This document shows, one piece after another, positions 24,533 to 36,127 of a DNA stretch of 42,790 bases. The notes under the pieces are model-generated. The model saw only the letters and a program-made list of their open reading frames with translations. It did no database searches and was not told the DNA's origin. The stretch spans positions 1-42,790 of the forward strand of contig NAVB01000759.1 in NCBI GenBank assembly GCA_002179805.1, given 5' to 3'. A program made the translations under genes and the position numbers. This DNA comes from Acanthamoeba lenticulata. Taxonomy: Eukaryota; Discosea; Longamoebia; Acanthamoebidae. The stretch's first letter is position 1, and each line of letters opens with the position of its first letter.

Positions 24533-26184
24533 TAGCCTTTCAGTGATCACATGAGCGAACTGGGCTCTGAAGAAGGAATCGCGGATGTCGATGAATGGCG
24601 CTCCCCATCTCGCCGCAACAGAAGGAAGCGCGAAAGCACGCGCGGCGTATCCCGTACAATTGGCCGCTGCCGAAGGAGCTGCCCGCGAGCGCCCTCCAGC
24701 GGTTAAATCTGCTCCGATTGGGCACGCGCGTCTCGACACTTGCCCGCAAGAAGCAGTACAACAAGCTGATTGCGCTCCAGGAGTACTGCTTCCCCTCCCC
24801 CCCCCTATCCAATCCCCATCCCCATCCCCATCCCATCCCCCTTCCCCCAAGAGCTGTGGAAGTGTTGATGCCCACAGGGTGGGTCGTGGGACTACCCTCA
24901 GAGACATGTTGAAGGAGATGGACGCCAACTTCAACCTCTTCGATGGAAGCGTGCTACAAAACGTGGCCAGCGCCATCTTTAGCAAGGACTTCAACAAAGG
25001 TGCGCCTCTTATTCTTTTTTAAAATCGGATTAGTCCCCTTCTCCTCGCTATTACTGATGGAGGAGCTGCAGGGATTGATTTTGGGCTCGAGTTGGCGAAG
25101 CGCTTCAATAAGGCCAACCGCTGGGCCGACTTTGTCCCTATCGCCGCAAGCGTTTTGTCGCCCAGCATCTTCGAGGTGATCATCTCTCCTCCCCATTTGT
25201 GTGTGTCCTTTGTGGTACAAATAACCGACCCCGCCCTTTTGCACCCAAGACTACGGCCGACTCCCCACAGTATGAAGAAGCGATGAAGTTGCTCGCTCAA
25301 CACTTGACCAAGGAGACCGTCATAGATCAATTCGAGCTCCTCAGGCACGTGACCCCCCTTGGTTGAGTAGTTGGATAGTCACCTGGACAAGCTCCACAGA
25401 GAGATGACGCACAACTCACCAAATGAGCAGGAGTTTCCTGGAGAAGCAGTATGGCGACAAGCCGCCATCGGACGAAGAGATCTTGGCGTTGCTTGCCACT
25501 CATGTCGAGGCTTTTGTCAGCCTTTCAGCGCACGTCAATCGAGCCTATCTTAATGCCCTCTTCCGACATGAGGCCTGGGACGCATTCTACATCCTGGCGA
25601 CGGAGCTGGCCCAAAAGGCGAAGGGCTTCGAGTTTTCAAACTACGTCAACAACTTCATGCGAGACATCGTGTTCCCGGCCTTCAGCAGCTACCTCGGTCG
25701 ATGCGAGGAGCCCAAGGCCAAGTTAGCAGCAAAGCGCGAATGTATTAAGAAGATCACGAGCCTCGACCTCAACTTGACGCTCGGCCCGGACGTCTCCTAC
25801 TTGACGGAGCTCCTCCCGTCAGTAGTCAAGTACGTTCACTGGCCTTTGTGGTGCTAGATCAACGCAGGAAGGCTCATCCATCGCTCTCCCTATCTCGGTC
25901 TTTCCCTTTGAAAGGGCGGTCTGGAAGAGCATCAAGAAGGATCTCGAGAAGGCAGCACGAAAGGAAGCGGAGAAGAAGAAAGCCGTCACGTACACTTCCC
26001 CTTTGGTCCGCTTTCACGTCACCTCCATAAATACTAACAATCTTTTTGGGCGGATTGCAGATTCGCCAATAACATGCTGGCCGACTTGGAGGAGATCATG
26101 TCCGGAAAGAGCTTCAAGACGGTAGCCATCGAGCAGGAAGTCAAGAAAGTGGTTGTGGGTCTGGAGGAGTTTATTACCGCATGA
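24533..26184 (+). CDS. Helical C-terminal region, probably same gene as the WD40 protein
   Basis: Plus-strand exons continue in the same direction without an AT-rich gap. Splicing from the codon ending PPPKQAFR to an acceptor near 24532 reads on into SDHMSELGSEEGIADVDEW; the acceptor at 24540 would instead give an immediate stop, so a shorter product is possible. Downstream peptides are helical and partly basic: RLNLLRLGTRVSTLARKKQY, LKEMDANFNLFDGSVLQNV, ELAKRFNKANRWADFVPIAA, MKLLAQHLTKETVIDQFELL, LATHVEAFVSLSAHVNRAYL, WDAFYILATELAQKAKGFEF and a C-terminal MLADLEEIMSGKSFKTVAIE ending EEFITA. The pattern suits an alpha-solenoid, which with an N-terminal propeller would suggest a trafficking or scaffold protein. 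I recognise no family. The stop at 26184 is 50 bases from the convergent PCNA stop. Confidence 0.6.
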
Positions 26185-26233
26185 GCAACCGCGGCTACAT
26201 TCAAGCATTGGACTAGGATCTGTGCCACTGGGC

Positions 26234-27675
26234 CTAGTCCTCCTCCGCGATAAGCGGGGCCAAGAAGAAGTTCAAGTGGCCCTGATCACTCAGCTGGCAA
26301 AGGAAGCTCAATGGCGACTGAGGCCCTCTGATGGCGCAAGTTAGAGAAGCTGTAAAGCAACTCAAGAGCAGTGTGGTGGCATCCGTACAATTGTATGAGC
26401 AGGGCTTGAGACTCAGGCAAACTAGCGCAACCCTTGGCGATGGCCGCAAAGTAGGAGAACTTGAACAGCTCGTTGTGATCTCTTTGTGTGTGGATGGCCA
26501 GCAGGGAGGCATCTTTGCTCTTCTATAACACGAGAATTGAGGCTTTTTCACTCTGGCCACGTTGCAGATGCGAACCTTTTCTCTTAGCCTCACTGTTGCA
26601 GTGGAGACTTCGTTCTCAACTGGGAGGCGCAAGGCAGGTTAGATACGGAGATAATCACTGCCCGACGTCAGCAGACGTACCGGAGAGAACCACTTCTTCT
26701 CGCTTAACCTCGACACGAAGTTCATCACCCATTCCCTGAAGGTCCTGACAGGCGTCGGCTACCACTTGCGGTGGCAGCAGTACCTCTGGGAGAACGAAGG
26801 GGTGAGCAAAGTGACGCACAAAAATTAAACACAAGGAGGTGAGGCAACCGCAGGCGTACTGCCTATCCGGAATATGAATACGCTCTACAATCACCAAGGC
26901 AGGAAGAAGTGAGCTATATCAGTACGTTACAACTAGAGCTTAGCGTACCGTGGTGGAGTAAAGTCAGCTGACTTATCTGTGGCCGTATGTGAGTAAAGAA
27001 ATCAAGTAGCACCAATCTACCCGTACCTGGAAAACGCATTCCTTGTCTACATCGCCAAAGCTGTAGAGTGTCTACCCGCCAGTAAGAAGCGAACCTATTT
27101 GAGGCCTTTGATGAGGAGTGTACCACTGTCAACGCACAGTCAGGACTATCCGACGCAAGTGAAAGGCACAGCTTGTCGTTTTTCTGGACTCGTTTGAGAA
27201 CTGTTGGGGGGTGATTAGCTCCAGGTGTACAATGTGGAGCGTACAGCTGTACCCTTGTAAAGCGCAGAGACCTTCAAACTCAGGGTTGTAACTCTCTCGT
27301 GGCTGCGGATTCTCATCAGCAGGATCCCAGCACTACACGAAGGCAAAGACGCACGATTGGTAGCGGTGGAAGGCTGTATCTGCACGGAGTAAAACCTCGA
27401 GTAGAAACACGTGAGCCGCTGTAGCCCCACCAGAGCCCGTCAGCACCGTGCTGGTAGTAGTACACTGTAAAACAGGAGAAGGGAACACTAGGCGGACCGT
27501 CTAAAGTCAGTATGTGCAGCCCTTCCTTGTTGAGGTCGATGTTGACCGTGTCAAGTAGAGAGTTCAAGGTCTTTATCAGCTTCGCAAAAGAAAGCGGAGA
27601 AGCAACTCTGGGAGGATGATTGTTAGCGTGCGACCTGACCAAAGAAGAGGAAACGCACTCAGCGTAGAAGTGCAT
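26234..27675 (-). CDS. Divergent PCNA (sliding clamp), 12 short exons
   Basis: PCNA trimers encircle DNA and tether polymerases and repair enzymes. The ATG at 27675 starts a 17-base first exon (MHFYAE). Splicing 12 exons in consistent phase gives about 263 residues, against 261 in human PCNA, and aligns end to end. FAKLIKTLNSLLDTVNIDL and LHILTLDAAHVFLLEVLL match the human KVLEALKDLINEA and LQSMDSSHVSLVQLTL region. IHIPDRQYACEVLLPP matches the connector loop and start of domain 2. ADACQDLQGMGDELRVEV, ELFKFSYFAAIAKASLTCAI and SDQGHLNFFLAPLIAEED match the C-terminus. Several exons are tiny, for example 26949-26976 (28 bases). Canonical PCNA is highly conserved, but this copy differs at many core positions and has APLI for the APKI that docks PIP boxes. 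It may be a specialised paralogue. Confidence 0.85.
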
Positions 27676-27843
27676 GATGAGCCGTGTAGAGGGCGTTAGT
27701 GTTTGCTCTGCTCACAGTTTCTACGCGCTATGAGCCACAGGAGGTGCCGGCACAAAGCGAGCGAGGTGAGAAATTTCGGTGGTGCAGTATTTTTTTTCGT
27801 TTTACAAAAAACAACGCCCAGGCGAGTACAGCAACGATCGTTG

Positions 27844-30097
27844 TCAGTCCCTCTTGGTTCGCATGGTCACAAACTCTTCAGCCGCCGAAGGATGAATGCC
27901 TGAGAGAGAAGGGAAGTGATGAGTCATATTGCTTAAAGGTACCTGTAGAAACCGTACCAATGGTGGAATCGAATTGCTTCTTGGTTGCACCACACTTGAC
28001 GGCAATAGCCACGCCCTGCACGACAAGGGACACGTACCGAGAAGGTCAGCAACCTTGCAAGTCATGAGCAGCTAAGGTGAAAGTGAAGCAGCACTCACCT
28101 GAATGATTTCCGGGGCGTCAGCGCCAACCATGTGGGCGCCAACAACGCGGTCGGACTTCCTGTCAACGATGAGCTTCATGAAGGTCTTCTCATCCCGCTT
28201 GGAGAGCGTGTGGCGGAGAGGCGTGAAGCGAGACACGTAGACATCGATTTCGCCGTAGACCTCGCGCGCTTGCGCTTCCGTGTAGCCCACACATGACACA
28301 GGCGGCGACGTGAACACGGCTGACGTGCAAATTAAACAGGTTAGTGGTTATCGTGTGACGACCCTTGCTAGCAAAGCTTCAAAACAAAGAAAGAAACTGC
28401 GCACCAGAAGGCACATTAGCGTGATCGGCAGTGCGAGGCAAGTTGTTGTAGAGCGTATCCGCCACAGCGTGACCCTCCGCCAAAGCGACCTTGTAAGAAG
28501 GAAGTTGAGTGAAAGCGCACGCTGACACACCCGAAAAAAGGTGGGTAAGTACGGGGGTAAGATTGATGCGGTTGGTGATGTCACCCACGGCGTAGATGTT
28601 GGGCACGGAGGTGCGAGACCACTCATCGACGATGATGGCGCCCAGCTTGTCCGTCTTGACACCCGCATTCTCCAGGCCGAGGTTGGCCGAGTTGGGGACG
28701 CGGCCCGTAGCGTACATGACCACCTGCATAGAGTAGCGGAAAAGGCCGTGTTTAGCTGCGATGCGTTTCTACAGCGAGCGAACGTGAGGAGGAGCGCACA
28801 TCGCCGGTGACGGTTTGGCCATTGTCCAGGTGGCACACGTAGCCAGCGTCGGTTTTCTCGATGGCCGTCACTTGCGTGCTCGGGAGCAAGCTGGGAGAAG
28901 CACAAAGTCAAAGGGTCAGCGCTGCCGGGAGAAGAAGTCCGGTCTGTGTGGAGTGGAGGGAGAAGTTGTACTTGATGCCATTCTTCTTGGACTCTTCCAT
29001 GACGGCGAGTTGCACATCATTATCGAAGCCAGTGAGCACAAACGGCTTGCGGAAGATCTGCGCCAGCCGGTGACGAATAAGAGAGACGGAGGTCAGTGAT
29101 GCGGTCAGAGATCACCAGACCTCGAGCCAAGCACGCATGTGGAGGTGGCCATTTACCTGTGTGACCTGAGCTCCGCAGCCGTTGAAAATGGTGGCAAACT
29201 CACAAGCTTAGGAAGCACCACAAACGGACGTGAGCAAGGGAACGGAGGAACGCTTGTCGTGGTGTAGAGAAGGGTACCGATGTAGCCAGCGCCCACAATG
29301 ATGGCGTGCTTGGGCAGTTCCTGCAGCTCCAGCGCTTCATTGGAAGTGATCGCCTGGTAGTGGTTGTGGACGGAGTGAGGAACAGGGAAGAAGAAAAGAG
29401 ACTGAGAAGAGATCGCGTACGTGCTCAATACCGGGGATCGAGGGAAGCCACGGCCACGAACCCACAGCGACAAGAATATTCTCGGCGGTGTAGGTAGCGT
29501 CTCCCACCTAGTCAGACGCAGACAGATACGCGTCAATTGAGGCACACCCAAGGCATGGGACAAGGGTGCACAAAACCTTGACGGTGTGGGCGTCAACGAG
29601 CGTGGCACGACCCTCGATAAGTTTGACGCCGGCGCCAGACAAAAGGTTCTTGTAGATGCCGTTGAGGCGGTCAATCTCCTTGTCCTTGTTGGCGATAAGC
29701 TTCTTCCAGTCGAAGCCCTTAACGTCAACGGACCATCCAAAGTTGCTCGAATCTTCAAAATCGGACGAGAAATGGCTGCACAAATAGAACGTCAGAGTTG
29801 AAGCCCACCAGACTGTTGAAGAAGAAGGAGTACCTAGCGTAGACGAGCAGCTTCTTCGGGATGCAGCCACGAATGACACAAGTGCCACCCACACGCGATT
29901 CCTCCGCCACAGCCACACGAGCCCCAGCCCGCGCAGAGATGCGAGACGCGCGCACACCACCAGAACCCGCTCCTGTAGAACAGGCAGGTTAATTGCTGAT
30001 GATGAGCACCAACAGAGAGTTTCAAGGATGAAAGCTTCGCACCGAGCACGAACAGATCAAAATCGTAGGTGGGCTTCACGTATTCGGTGCTCTCCAT
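27844..30097 (-). CDS. GSR: Glutathione reductase (plant/bacterial type)
   Basis: An NADPH-dependent FAD enzyme that reduces glutathione disulfide. The ATG at 30097 gives [19 protein letters not shown], with no obvious targeting peptide, so it is probably cytosolic. The FAD site [12 protein letters not shown] is followed by the redox-active disulfide in [19 protein letters not shown] (near 29900). Then come the NADPH fold IIVGAGYIG (near 29290), [35 protein letters not shown] (near 28600), and the interface helix with the catalytic His in [20 protein letters not shown] at the C-terminus. CVIRGC is the signature of plant and bacterial enzymes, whereas animal and yeast enzymes have CVNVGC. One of the two arginines usual for the NADPH 2'-phosphate (R in LRGFD) is Thr here (LTGFD), while the first is present in FRKPF. 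About ten exons. The gene stops 168 bases upstream of the PCNA start. Confidence 0.92.
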
Positions 30098-30278
30098 TTT
30101 TGTTGTTGTGGCAGTTTAGATTTTATTCTTTTATTTTTATATTAAAGCCATTTCGGCGCGAACTTGTCGCGCCGAGCTGTCGCGTTGCTCGCCAGGAAGC
30201 TTCGCGAGAAGGCAACTGGGGAACGCGAGCGAAAATGTACAACAAGAGGACAGGACGGAAGTGTAAACGGAGAAGAGC

Positions 30279-33200
30279 TCATGAGGGCACAGCAGAGGCA
30301 GGCAGACTGGACGTGCTGCTCACCTCGTAGTCCACATCAGTTCCCGTGGCCTCTACGGCCTCAGCTGTGGCGCTGCCAGCTGCGCCGACCGTAGCCAGTC
30401 CGAGGCCCTTGAGAGTGGCCGCGAGGGAGTCGATTTCTTCCTTTCGGATCGACGAGCCTCGACGAGCAGTGCCGTCGTCGTCCCACGAAGTTGTCACCGT
30501 CTCGTAGTCCCGATCCGTGGCCGTAGCGGCGCCACCGTCGTCAGCGGCCGCGTAGCCGTGGTGCTGGTCGGCCTCCTCCTCGTAGTCGTCTTCGCGTTCT
30601 TCCTCATGCTCGACGGCGTCGAGGTCGTCGTCGTTCCACTGTTCCCGGATGGGCGCCGGCGACTGAGCCCCAGTGCGGCCGTCGGCAGCGGCGGCAGCCG
30701 CCAGCCCGGGATAGGTGGCCATCGGGGGCTGGTAGGCCGACCCGAGCACGGGGGCCGCGGGCAGTGGCACGTTGGGCGTCATGAGCGGCGGAGGCGGCGT
30801 CAAGACCCCGGGGTTCGAGTAGAGGCCGCCGCCGCTGTTGCCGCCGGCGAACAGGAGGGTCGGGGCCGACTGCGCCGCTGAACCGGTCGGGATGAAGGGC
30901 ATGCCGCTGGAGCTCGAGCCCGGCGGCGACACAGTCGCCGAGTGGTCCTCGGGCAGGAACTTGTTGGGCTTGTCCACTCTGTACGCGAATCCCGGGGTGA
31001 GATACGGTTCTCCGTGCGGACGCGGACAACTGAAGGAGGGAGTGTAAGTACTTACCGGTCGTTGCAGACAACGATCTTGGTCCTGCCCACGGCCAGCACA
31101 TCACCCGGGCGCAGGACGGTGCCCTTGTCCATGGAGACGGCCTGGCCGTTGACCTTGGAGGAGCCCTTGCTCACATCCAGATCGCGGATCATGATCACGC
31201 CATTGTCTATTCCGGATCCAACTCAGTCAGAACCTTGGCCGGGGATGCGGACGAGGAAGGCTTGCCGGGAGAGCGAGGGGAGGAAGAGAGAGGAAGAGGG
31301 GAGGAGAGGCACCAGAGTAGATGAGGGCCTGGCGCTTGGCACAGGTGTCGTCGGGCACGCAGATGTGGCACGAGCTATCGCTGCCCACGAACTGTTTCTT
31401 CTTCTTGAGCTTGTGGATGCGGGGAGCCGAGAGAGTGTCGGCGCCCGGCAGCCAGATGGAGAGGTAGGGCTTGGAGTCGAGCTTGAGGCCGCTCTGCGTG
31501 CGTGAGATGGTGTCGATCGTGTCGGCCTTGCCGATCTTGCTCTTCTTCTTGAACAGGTTGCGCTTCTTGCCGCCCGCCTTGACGGCCTCGTCGTCGTTGA
31601 GCTGGATGTCCTTGCTCTTGCTCATCTCGAAGAAGTTGGCGCGCTCCTTGGGCGTCTCCAGCGTCGTCGCCGCCGAGGCCAGGCTCGGGGCAGTGGACGG
31701 CTCGGCGTTGTGGCCCACCGAGCGGGGCGCCGACGGCGCCTGTTGGCCGCCCGCCAGAATGCCGCCCGGCGTGGACATGGGCGGCGCGGCAGCAGGGACG
31801 GCTACGACGGTGGGCGCCGGGGCGGTGTGGGGCATGGAGAGGGAGGCCATGGCGGCGGCCTTGGGGTTCTTGGTCTTGGCCTTTTCCTTCTTCTCGCGCT
31901 TGCGCTCCTCCTTCTTCTCGCGCTTGCGTTCCTCCTCCTCGCGCTTGCGCTGCTTCTTGGCCTCCTTCTTGTCGCGGCGCGACAGCTCCTTGGCCTCCCA
32001 GCTCCGCGGCGACAGCGCGGCGTCGGGCCCGGACTGGGGCTGCGGCGGGAGGGCCGGCAGCGACGGCAGTGGCATGGAGCCGACGGCCGACTGGAAGTCG
32101 GCGGGCAGGGGCACCGGCACGGGCAGACCCTCGCCGTCGGTCGCACCTACGGAGAAGCCCTGCGGGGCCGGAAGCGGCGGCTGGGCGGGCCACTGCGCGG
32201 GCCGTGAGCCAGCGACCTGCGCATTGCCCGACGCGAAGATGCCGTAGCCCGACGAGTTCGGAGGCGACGCAGGCACGGGCCGGTGCTGCTGCTGTTGGTG
32301 GAGCTGGGCGTCGAGCCGTTCGCGCTCGCGGCGCTTCTGCTCGGCGAGCTCGCGCTGGATCTGCTCCTTCTCGCGCACCGCCGCCTCGCGCACCTTTCGG
32401 AGCTCCTCCTGCTGCAGCCTGATCTCCTCCTGCAGTCGCTCCCTGCAGAGAGCCAACCCACGCGTGTGTGAGCAGCCAGCCAGCCCAGCGGAGATGCCTC
32501 AGGAGCATGAAGGCGTACCGCTCGAAAACGAGCTGCTCCTTGCGCGTGAGCTCCTCCAGCTCGAGCCGCTTGCGCTCCTCCTCGCGCTTGGCGTGCTCGT
32601 TGCGGGCCATGGCCAGGGCGTACTCCTGCCGCTTGCGCTCCTCGTCCATGCGGCGCCGCTGCTCCTCGATCTCAGCGTGGATCTGGCGCAGCCGTTCCTG
32701 CTCGCGCCACGCCATTTCGGCCTTGATCTGCTCCTCGCGCTGCCGGATCTCCTCCTCGCGCGCCGCCCGCTCCAACTGCTGCCGCCGCGCCTCTTCCTCG
32801 ATCTTGCGCTCGCGCTCGCGCACGGCCTGCTCGGCCAGGCGCAGCTTCTCGAGCGTGAGCTCCTGCTCCTCGCGCTGGCGCTGCCTGCTCCCGTCCACCG
32901 CACACACAAACACGCACACACACACACACACACGCCATGAACGTGAGCCTCCTGCCGTATGACACACACACACACACACACAGAGAGAAGGGCGAAGGGC
33001 GGCGTACCGTTCGATGGCCTCCATCTCGAGCTTCTTGCGTTCCTGCTCCATTTGGACAAGCTGCTCGGCCTGCTGGCGCTGGCGCTCGAGCTCGCGGGCC
33101 TCCTCCTCGAGGCGCAGCTTCTCCAGGAGGTGGGCCTTGGCCGTCAGCTGGGCCTCCTCTTCGAGTCGCCGCCGCTGCAACTCGGCCTCCATCTTCTGGC

Positions 33201-35625
33201 GCTCCCATTCCATGGCCTGCTTCTGGGACTCGAGCTCCTCCTGGATGCGTTTCTTTTCCACCTGCGCCATCTCGTGCGCCCTGCGCCGTGCCGTACACCA
33301 CAGTCATTAGGGCGCGCAGGCTCGGGCTTGTGCACGAGCGTTGAGGAATCATACCGCTGGCGATACCAGAGCTCCATCTGGGCCTTCTGGCGCTCGAGCT
33401 CTTCAGCGCGCACGCGGACCTCCTCCTCGGCACGCTGCTGGGCCTCCAGGATCTGCGCGCGCTCGGCCTCGAGCTTGCGCGCCGCCTCTTGCTCGCCCTG
33501 CGCCTGTATCGCCGCACGACGTCAGCCAACACGCGGGCGCGCACATAAACCCGCGACAGGCCAAGCGCAGAGTGCGCGTACGTGAAGAGAGCGCTGGCGC
33601 TGGAACTCCTGCTCGTACTGCAGGCGCTCGCGCTCGAGCTGCGCGGCACGCTGGACGGCCTGCGCCTGGGCCTGGCTGATGGCGGCCGCTTGGGCCTCCA
33701 GCCGCTGCTGCTCGGCCTGGTGGAGCTGGTACTGCTGCTGCTGGGCGGCCACCAGCTGCGCCTGCATCTGGGCCACGGAGGCCTGGCGCTCGGCCTCGAG
33801 GCGGGCCTGCTCCTGCTCGCGCTTGGCCGCGGCCTGGCGCGCTTCCTCCTCCATCTTGCGCATCATCTGCGCCCCGTCCCCCCGCGGTTGTGAGTCAACG
33901 TGGAGTGGTGGATTACAGCGTGTCAGAGTTGGGGAACCTGCTGCTGGGCCTGGATGCGCTCCTGCTCCTTCTCGGCGCGGAGGCGCGCCTTCTCGGCCTC
34001 GAGGGCCTCTCGCTTGCGCCGCTCCTCCTCCTGCTCGCGCTGAAGCTGCTTCTGGTGCTCGGCGTGGAGCTTGGCGAGGCGGGCCCGCTCTTGCTCCATC
34101 TTTTCTTGGGCCTGCCTCTCGCGGGCCTGCTGCTCGGCCTTGAGCCGCTCTTGCTGCTCGGCCTCGCGCGCCTGAGCCTGCTGCTGCTGCTGGAGCTGGA
34201 GCTGCTGCTGTTGAAGCTGCTTCTGCTGTTGAAGTTGTTGCTGCTGCTGCTGCTGCTGCTGTTGGAGCTGCTGCTGATGGAGTTGTTGCTGCTGCTGAAG
34301 TTGCTGCTGCTGCTGCTGCTGCTGAGAGATGGCGGGCATCGCCATCGGTGGTTGGGCCGACATGTGGACGAGGGGCATGGGCTGTGGCTGCTGCTGAAGC
34401 ACTGGCATGTGCTGCATGTGCTGCATCTGTGGCTGCTGCTGCTGAAGCGGCGGCATCTGCTGCATGGCAGCCGGCTGCGGTTGCGGCGCAACTCGCACGC
34501 TCCACTGGGCGGAGGCGCTCATAGCTCCGGGCAGGCCCGCCTGCGTTGCATTTTTGTGTCGACGCACGAAGTGACTCGAGTAAGAACGCAGCGCTTGTGT
34601 GTGCATTTGTTTCTATACATGTGGCCCGCCCCATGACGTACCGGCGTGGGCTGCTTGGCGCTCGCGTGCTTGGCGACGGGGACCAGCACGGGCATGTGCC
34701 CACCGCTGTTGGGCGCCCCGCTGGCGCCCTTGGCGCTGCCGCCATTGCTGCCGCTGCCCGGCATGGGCGTCGCCGCTGGTGCGACGGGATAACCCATGAT
34801 CGGCGGCTGCTGTTGTTGTTGCAGCGGCATGGCGGCCATGGGCTGCTGCTGGCCCACGACAAACCCTGGTTGCTGATGAAAGCCGCCGCTCAAGGGCATC
34901 TGCGCTGGCGGGGGCGAGAAAAGGGCTGAAGAGCGGGAGGGAGAGGGCAACCGTAGCCCCGGAGCAGGCATTAGCTCACGGCTAACAATTCAAGGATTAA
35001 AAAAAATTAAAAAAAAAACGGTGGCAAGGAAGCAAAGAGAGGGGGGTATACCAGAAGCAGTCGGGAGGCTGTGGAGGGGGCGAGGGGCGATGGAGTTCAT
35101 AGGCATCAAGGGGGCCATGGGCGAGGAAGGATCACCTAGATTGAGGGACATGTGCCCTGGCGCTGGTTGATGCACCTTTTGTGGGGTAAGAGGTCGATGC
35201 AAGGGGGCACTTCCCCCAGTTCCTCCGATGTTCATCATGATTATGTGTTTTTTGCCCCACCACCAGCCCTTTTTGTGCTCGTTCTTCTTGGTTTGGCCGA
35301 GCTTCTTCTCTTGTTGCGGAAGCTGGCTGTGTTGATCGGTGCTTTGTTGTTTGAGGTTCTGTTGCTTGGCCTCTTCGCTTTCGTTCTTTTCTCTCTCTTT
35401 CGCGTTTTCTGAAGCGGCTTGTTGGCGACTGGTGCGCTGTTGACCTGATGCCGGGCCTGCGGCGGCGCTCTGTGTAGCAAGGGGGAGAGGGGAAGCGTCG
35501 AAGAGTGAAGGAGAAGAAGAAGAATGTTGAAGCGTGGAGTAACGCCGGACGGGAACGGAAGAGGAGGAGAGCGAGGGCGAGAGGGAGACCAGAGGGCCAG
35601 AGGACGGTGGCACATCCGTCGACAT
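30279..35625 (-). CDS. Long Q-rich coiled-coil protein with FHA domain
   Basis: I do not recognise an orthologue. The ATG at 35625 begins MSTDVPPSSGPLVSLSPSL, a Ser/Pro-rich leader. A Pro/Gly/Met/Gln-rich region with long glutamine runs (about 34160-34500) follows. Then comes a very long charged coiled coil of Glu/Arg/Gln repeats (about 31900-34150), for example KMEQERARLAKLHAEHQKQL. A Lys-rich block near 31900 (KKEERKREKKEKAKTKNPK) may be a nuclear signal or microtubule-binding element. A single FHA domain sits near 31520-31060: YLSIWLPGADTL, FVGSDSSCHICVPDDT, IRDLDVSKGSSKVNGQAV and GDVLAVGRTKIVV. FHA domains bind phosphothreonine; here AKRQA stands where SRxHA is usual, so binding may differ. 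An Asp/Glu/Ala-rich tail ends at 30279. About ten exons. It could be a cytoskeletal or membrane-traffic scaffold. Confidence 0.8.
34165..34335 (-). repeat. CAG/CAA repeat region coding for polyglutamine
   Basis: On the minus strand the codons alternate CAG and CAA, giving long glutamine runs with interspersed Leu and His in the FHA coiled-coil protein. Mixed codons slow repeat expansion. The opposite-strand frames (leucine-rich) are shadows. Confidence 0.85.
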
Positions 35626-36127
35626 TCGGCGGACTTGCTGCGGTGAAGCAACCTTGGCATTCGAAGCGGTAGACCTAATGTATCCACAAGTGCCAGAAAT
35701 TTCCAACAGAAAACGCGCCACGGCACATCGTTAAATTCTATCAATTCGTAGCCCCCCCCCCAAATGGTTTGTGCTGAGGTTTGCTGAGCACCTGCGCGGC
35801 TCCATGAAGTGTAAGGAATGCCTCGCTCCCAATAATCTTCTGTTGGTGCTGATGTGAGTTGCTGGCCAGTATTTTTATTTTTTCTGTTTATTTTTCTGTT
35901 GTGAACAAAAACGCTATACATCCTCGTGCTCTTTGCCAATCAAGGCCTTCTTGGGATTGTTTGATTCAATTTGCATTCAAAGCCCTCACGATGCGCAAGC
36001 TTGTGGTTATGAACCGTCACGTGGTGTAGCCCCACAGCCCGATGTTGGGGCAACCACGGGTATTGGGCTAAACGCGAACAATTTTTAACAACCATAAGAA
36101 CTCCTACCCACACATTACGCAACCATC
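35626..36127. promoter_or_regulatory. Divergent intergenic region (FHA protein / RA-domain protein)
   Basis: About 500 bases separate the two divergent start codons. The region holds a CCCCCCCCCC run at 35751, T-rich stretches near 35870-35900 and a GC-rich patch at 35990-36060. The first part may contain a 5' UTR intron of the FHA gene. I see no TATA box and no coding exon I can support. Confidence 0.5.

Noticed and set aside
26234..27675. HUS1 or RAD1 (9-1-1 clamp) instead of PCNA
   Set aside because: The total length, the IPDRQYAC connector and the GHLNFFLAP C-terminal strand fit PCNA best; only a tree could exclude a 9-1-1 origin completely.
31470..34640. Long plus-strand frames rich in leucine, alanine and serine
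   Set aside because: They are antisense shadows of the Glu/Gln/Arg coiled coil of the FHA protein; the minus strand has the splice sites and the FHA fold.
35241..35939. Possible small gene on the minus strand starting near 35939
   Set aside because: The frame is basic low-complexity sequence overlapping the FHA protein exon in another frame and crosses AT-rich intergenic DNA.
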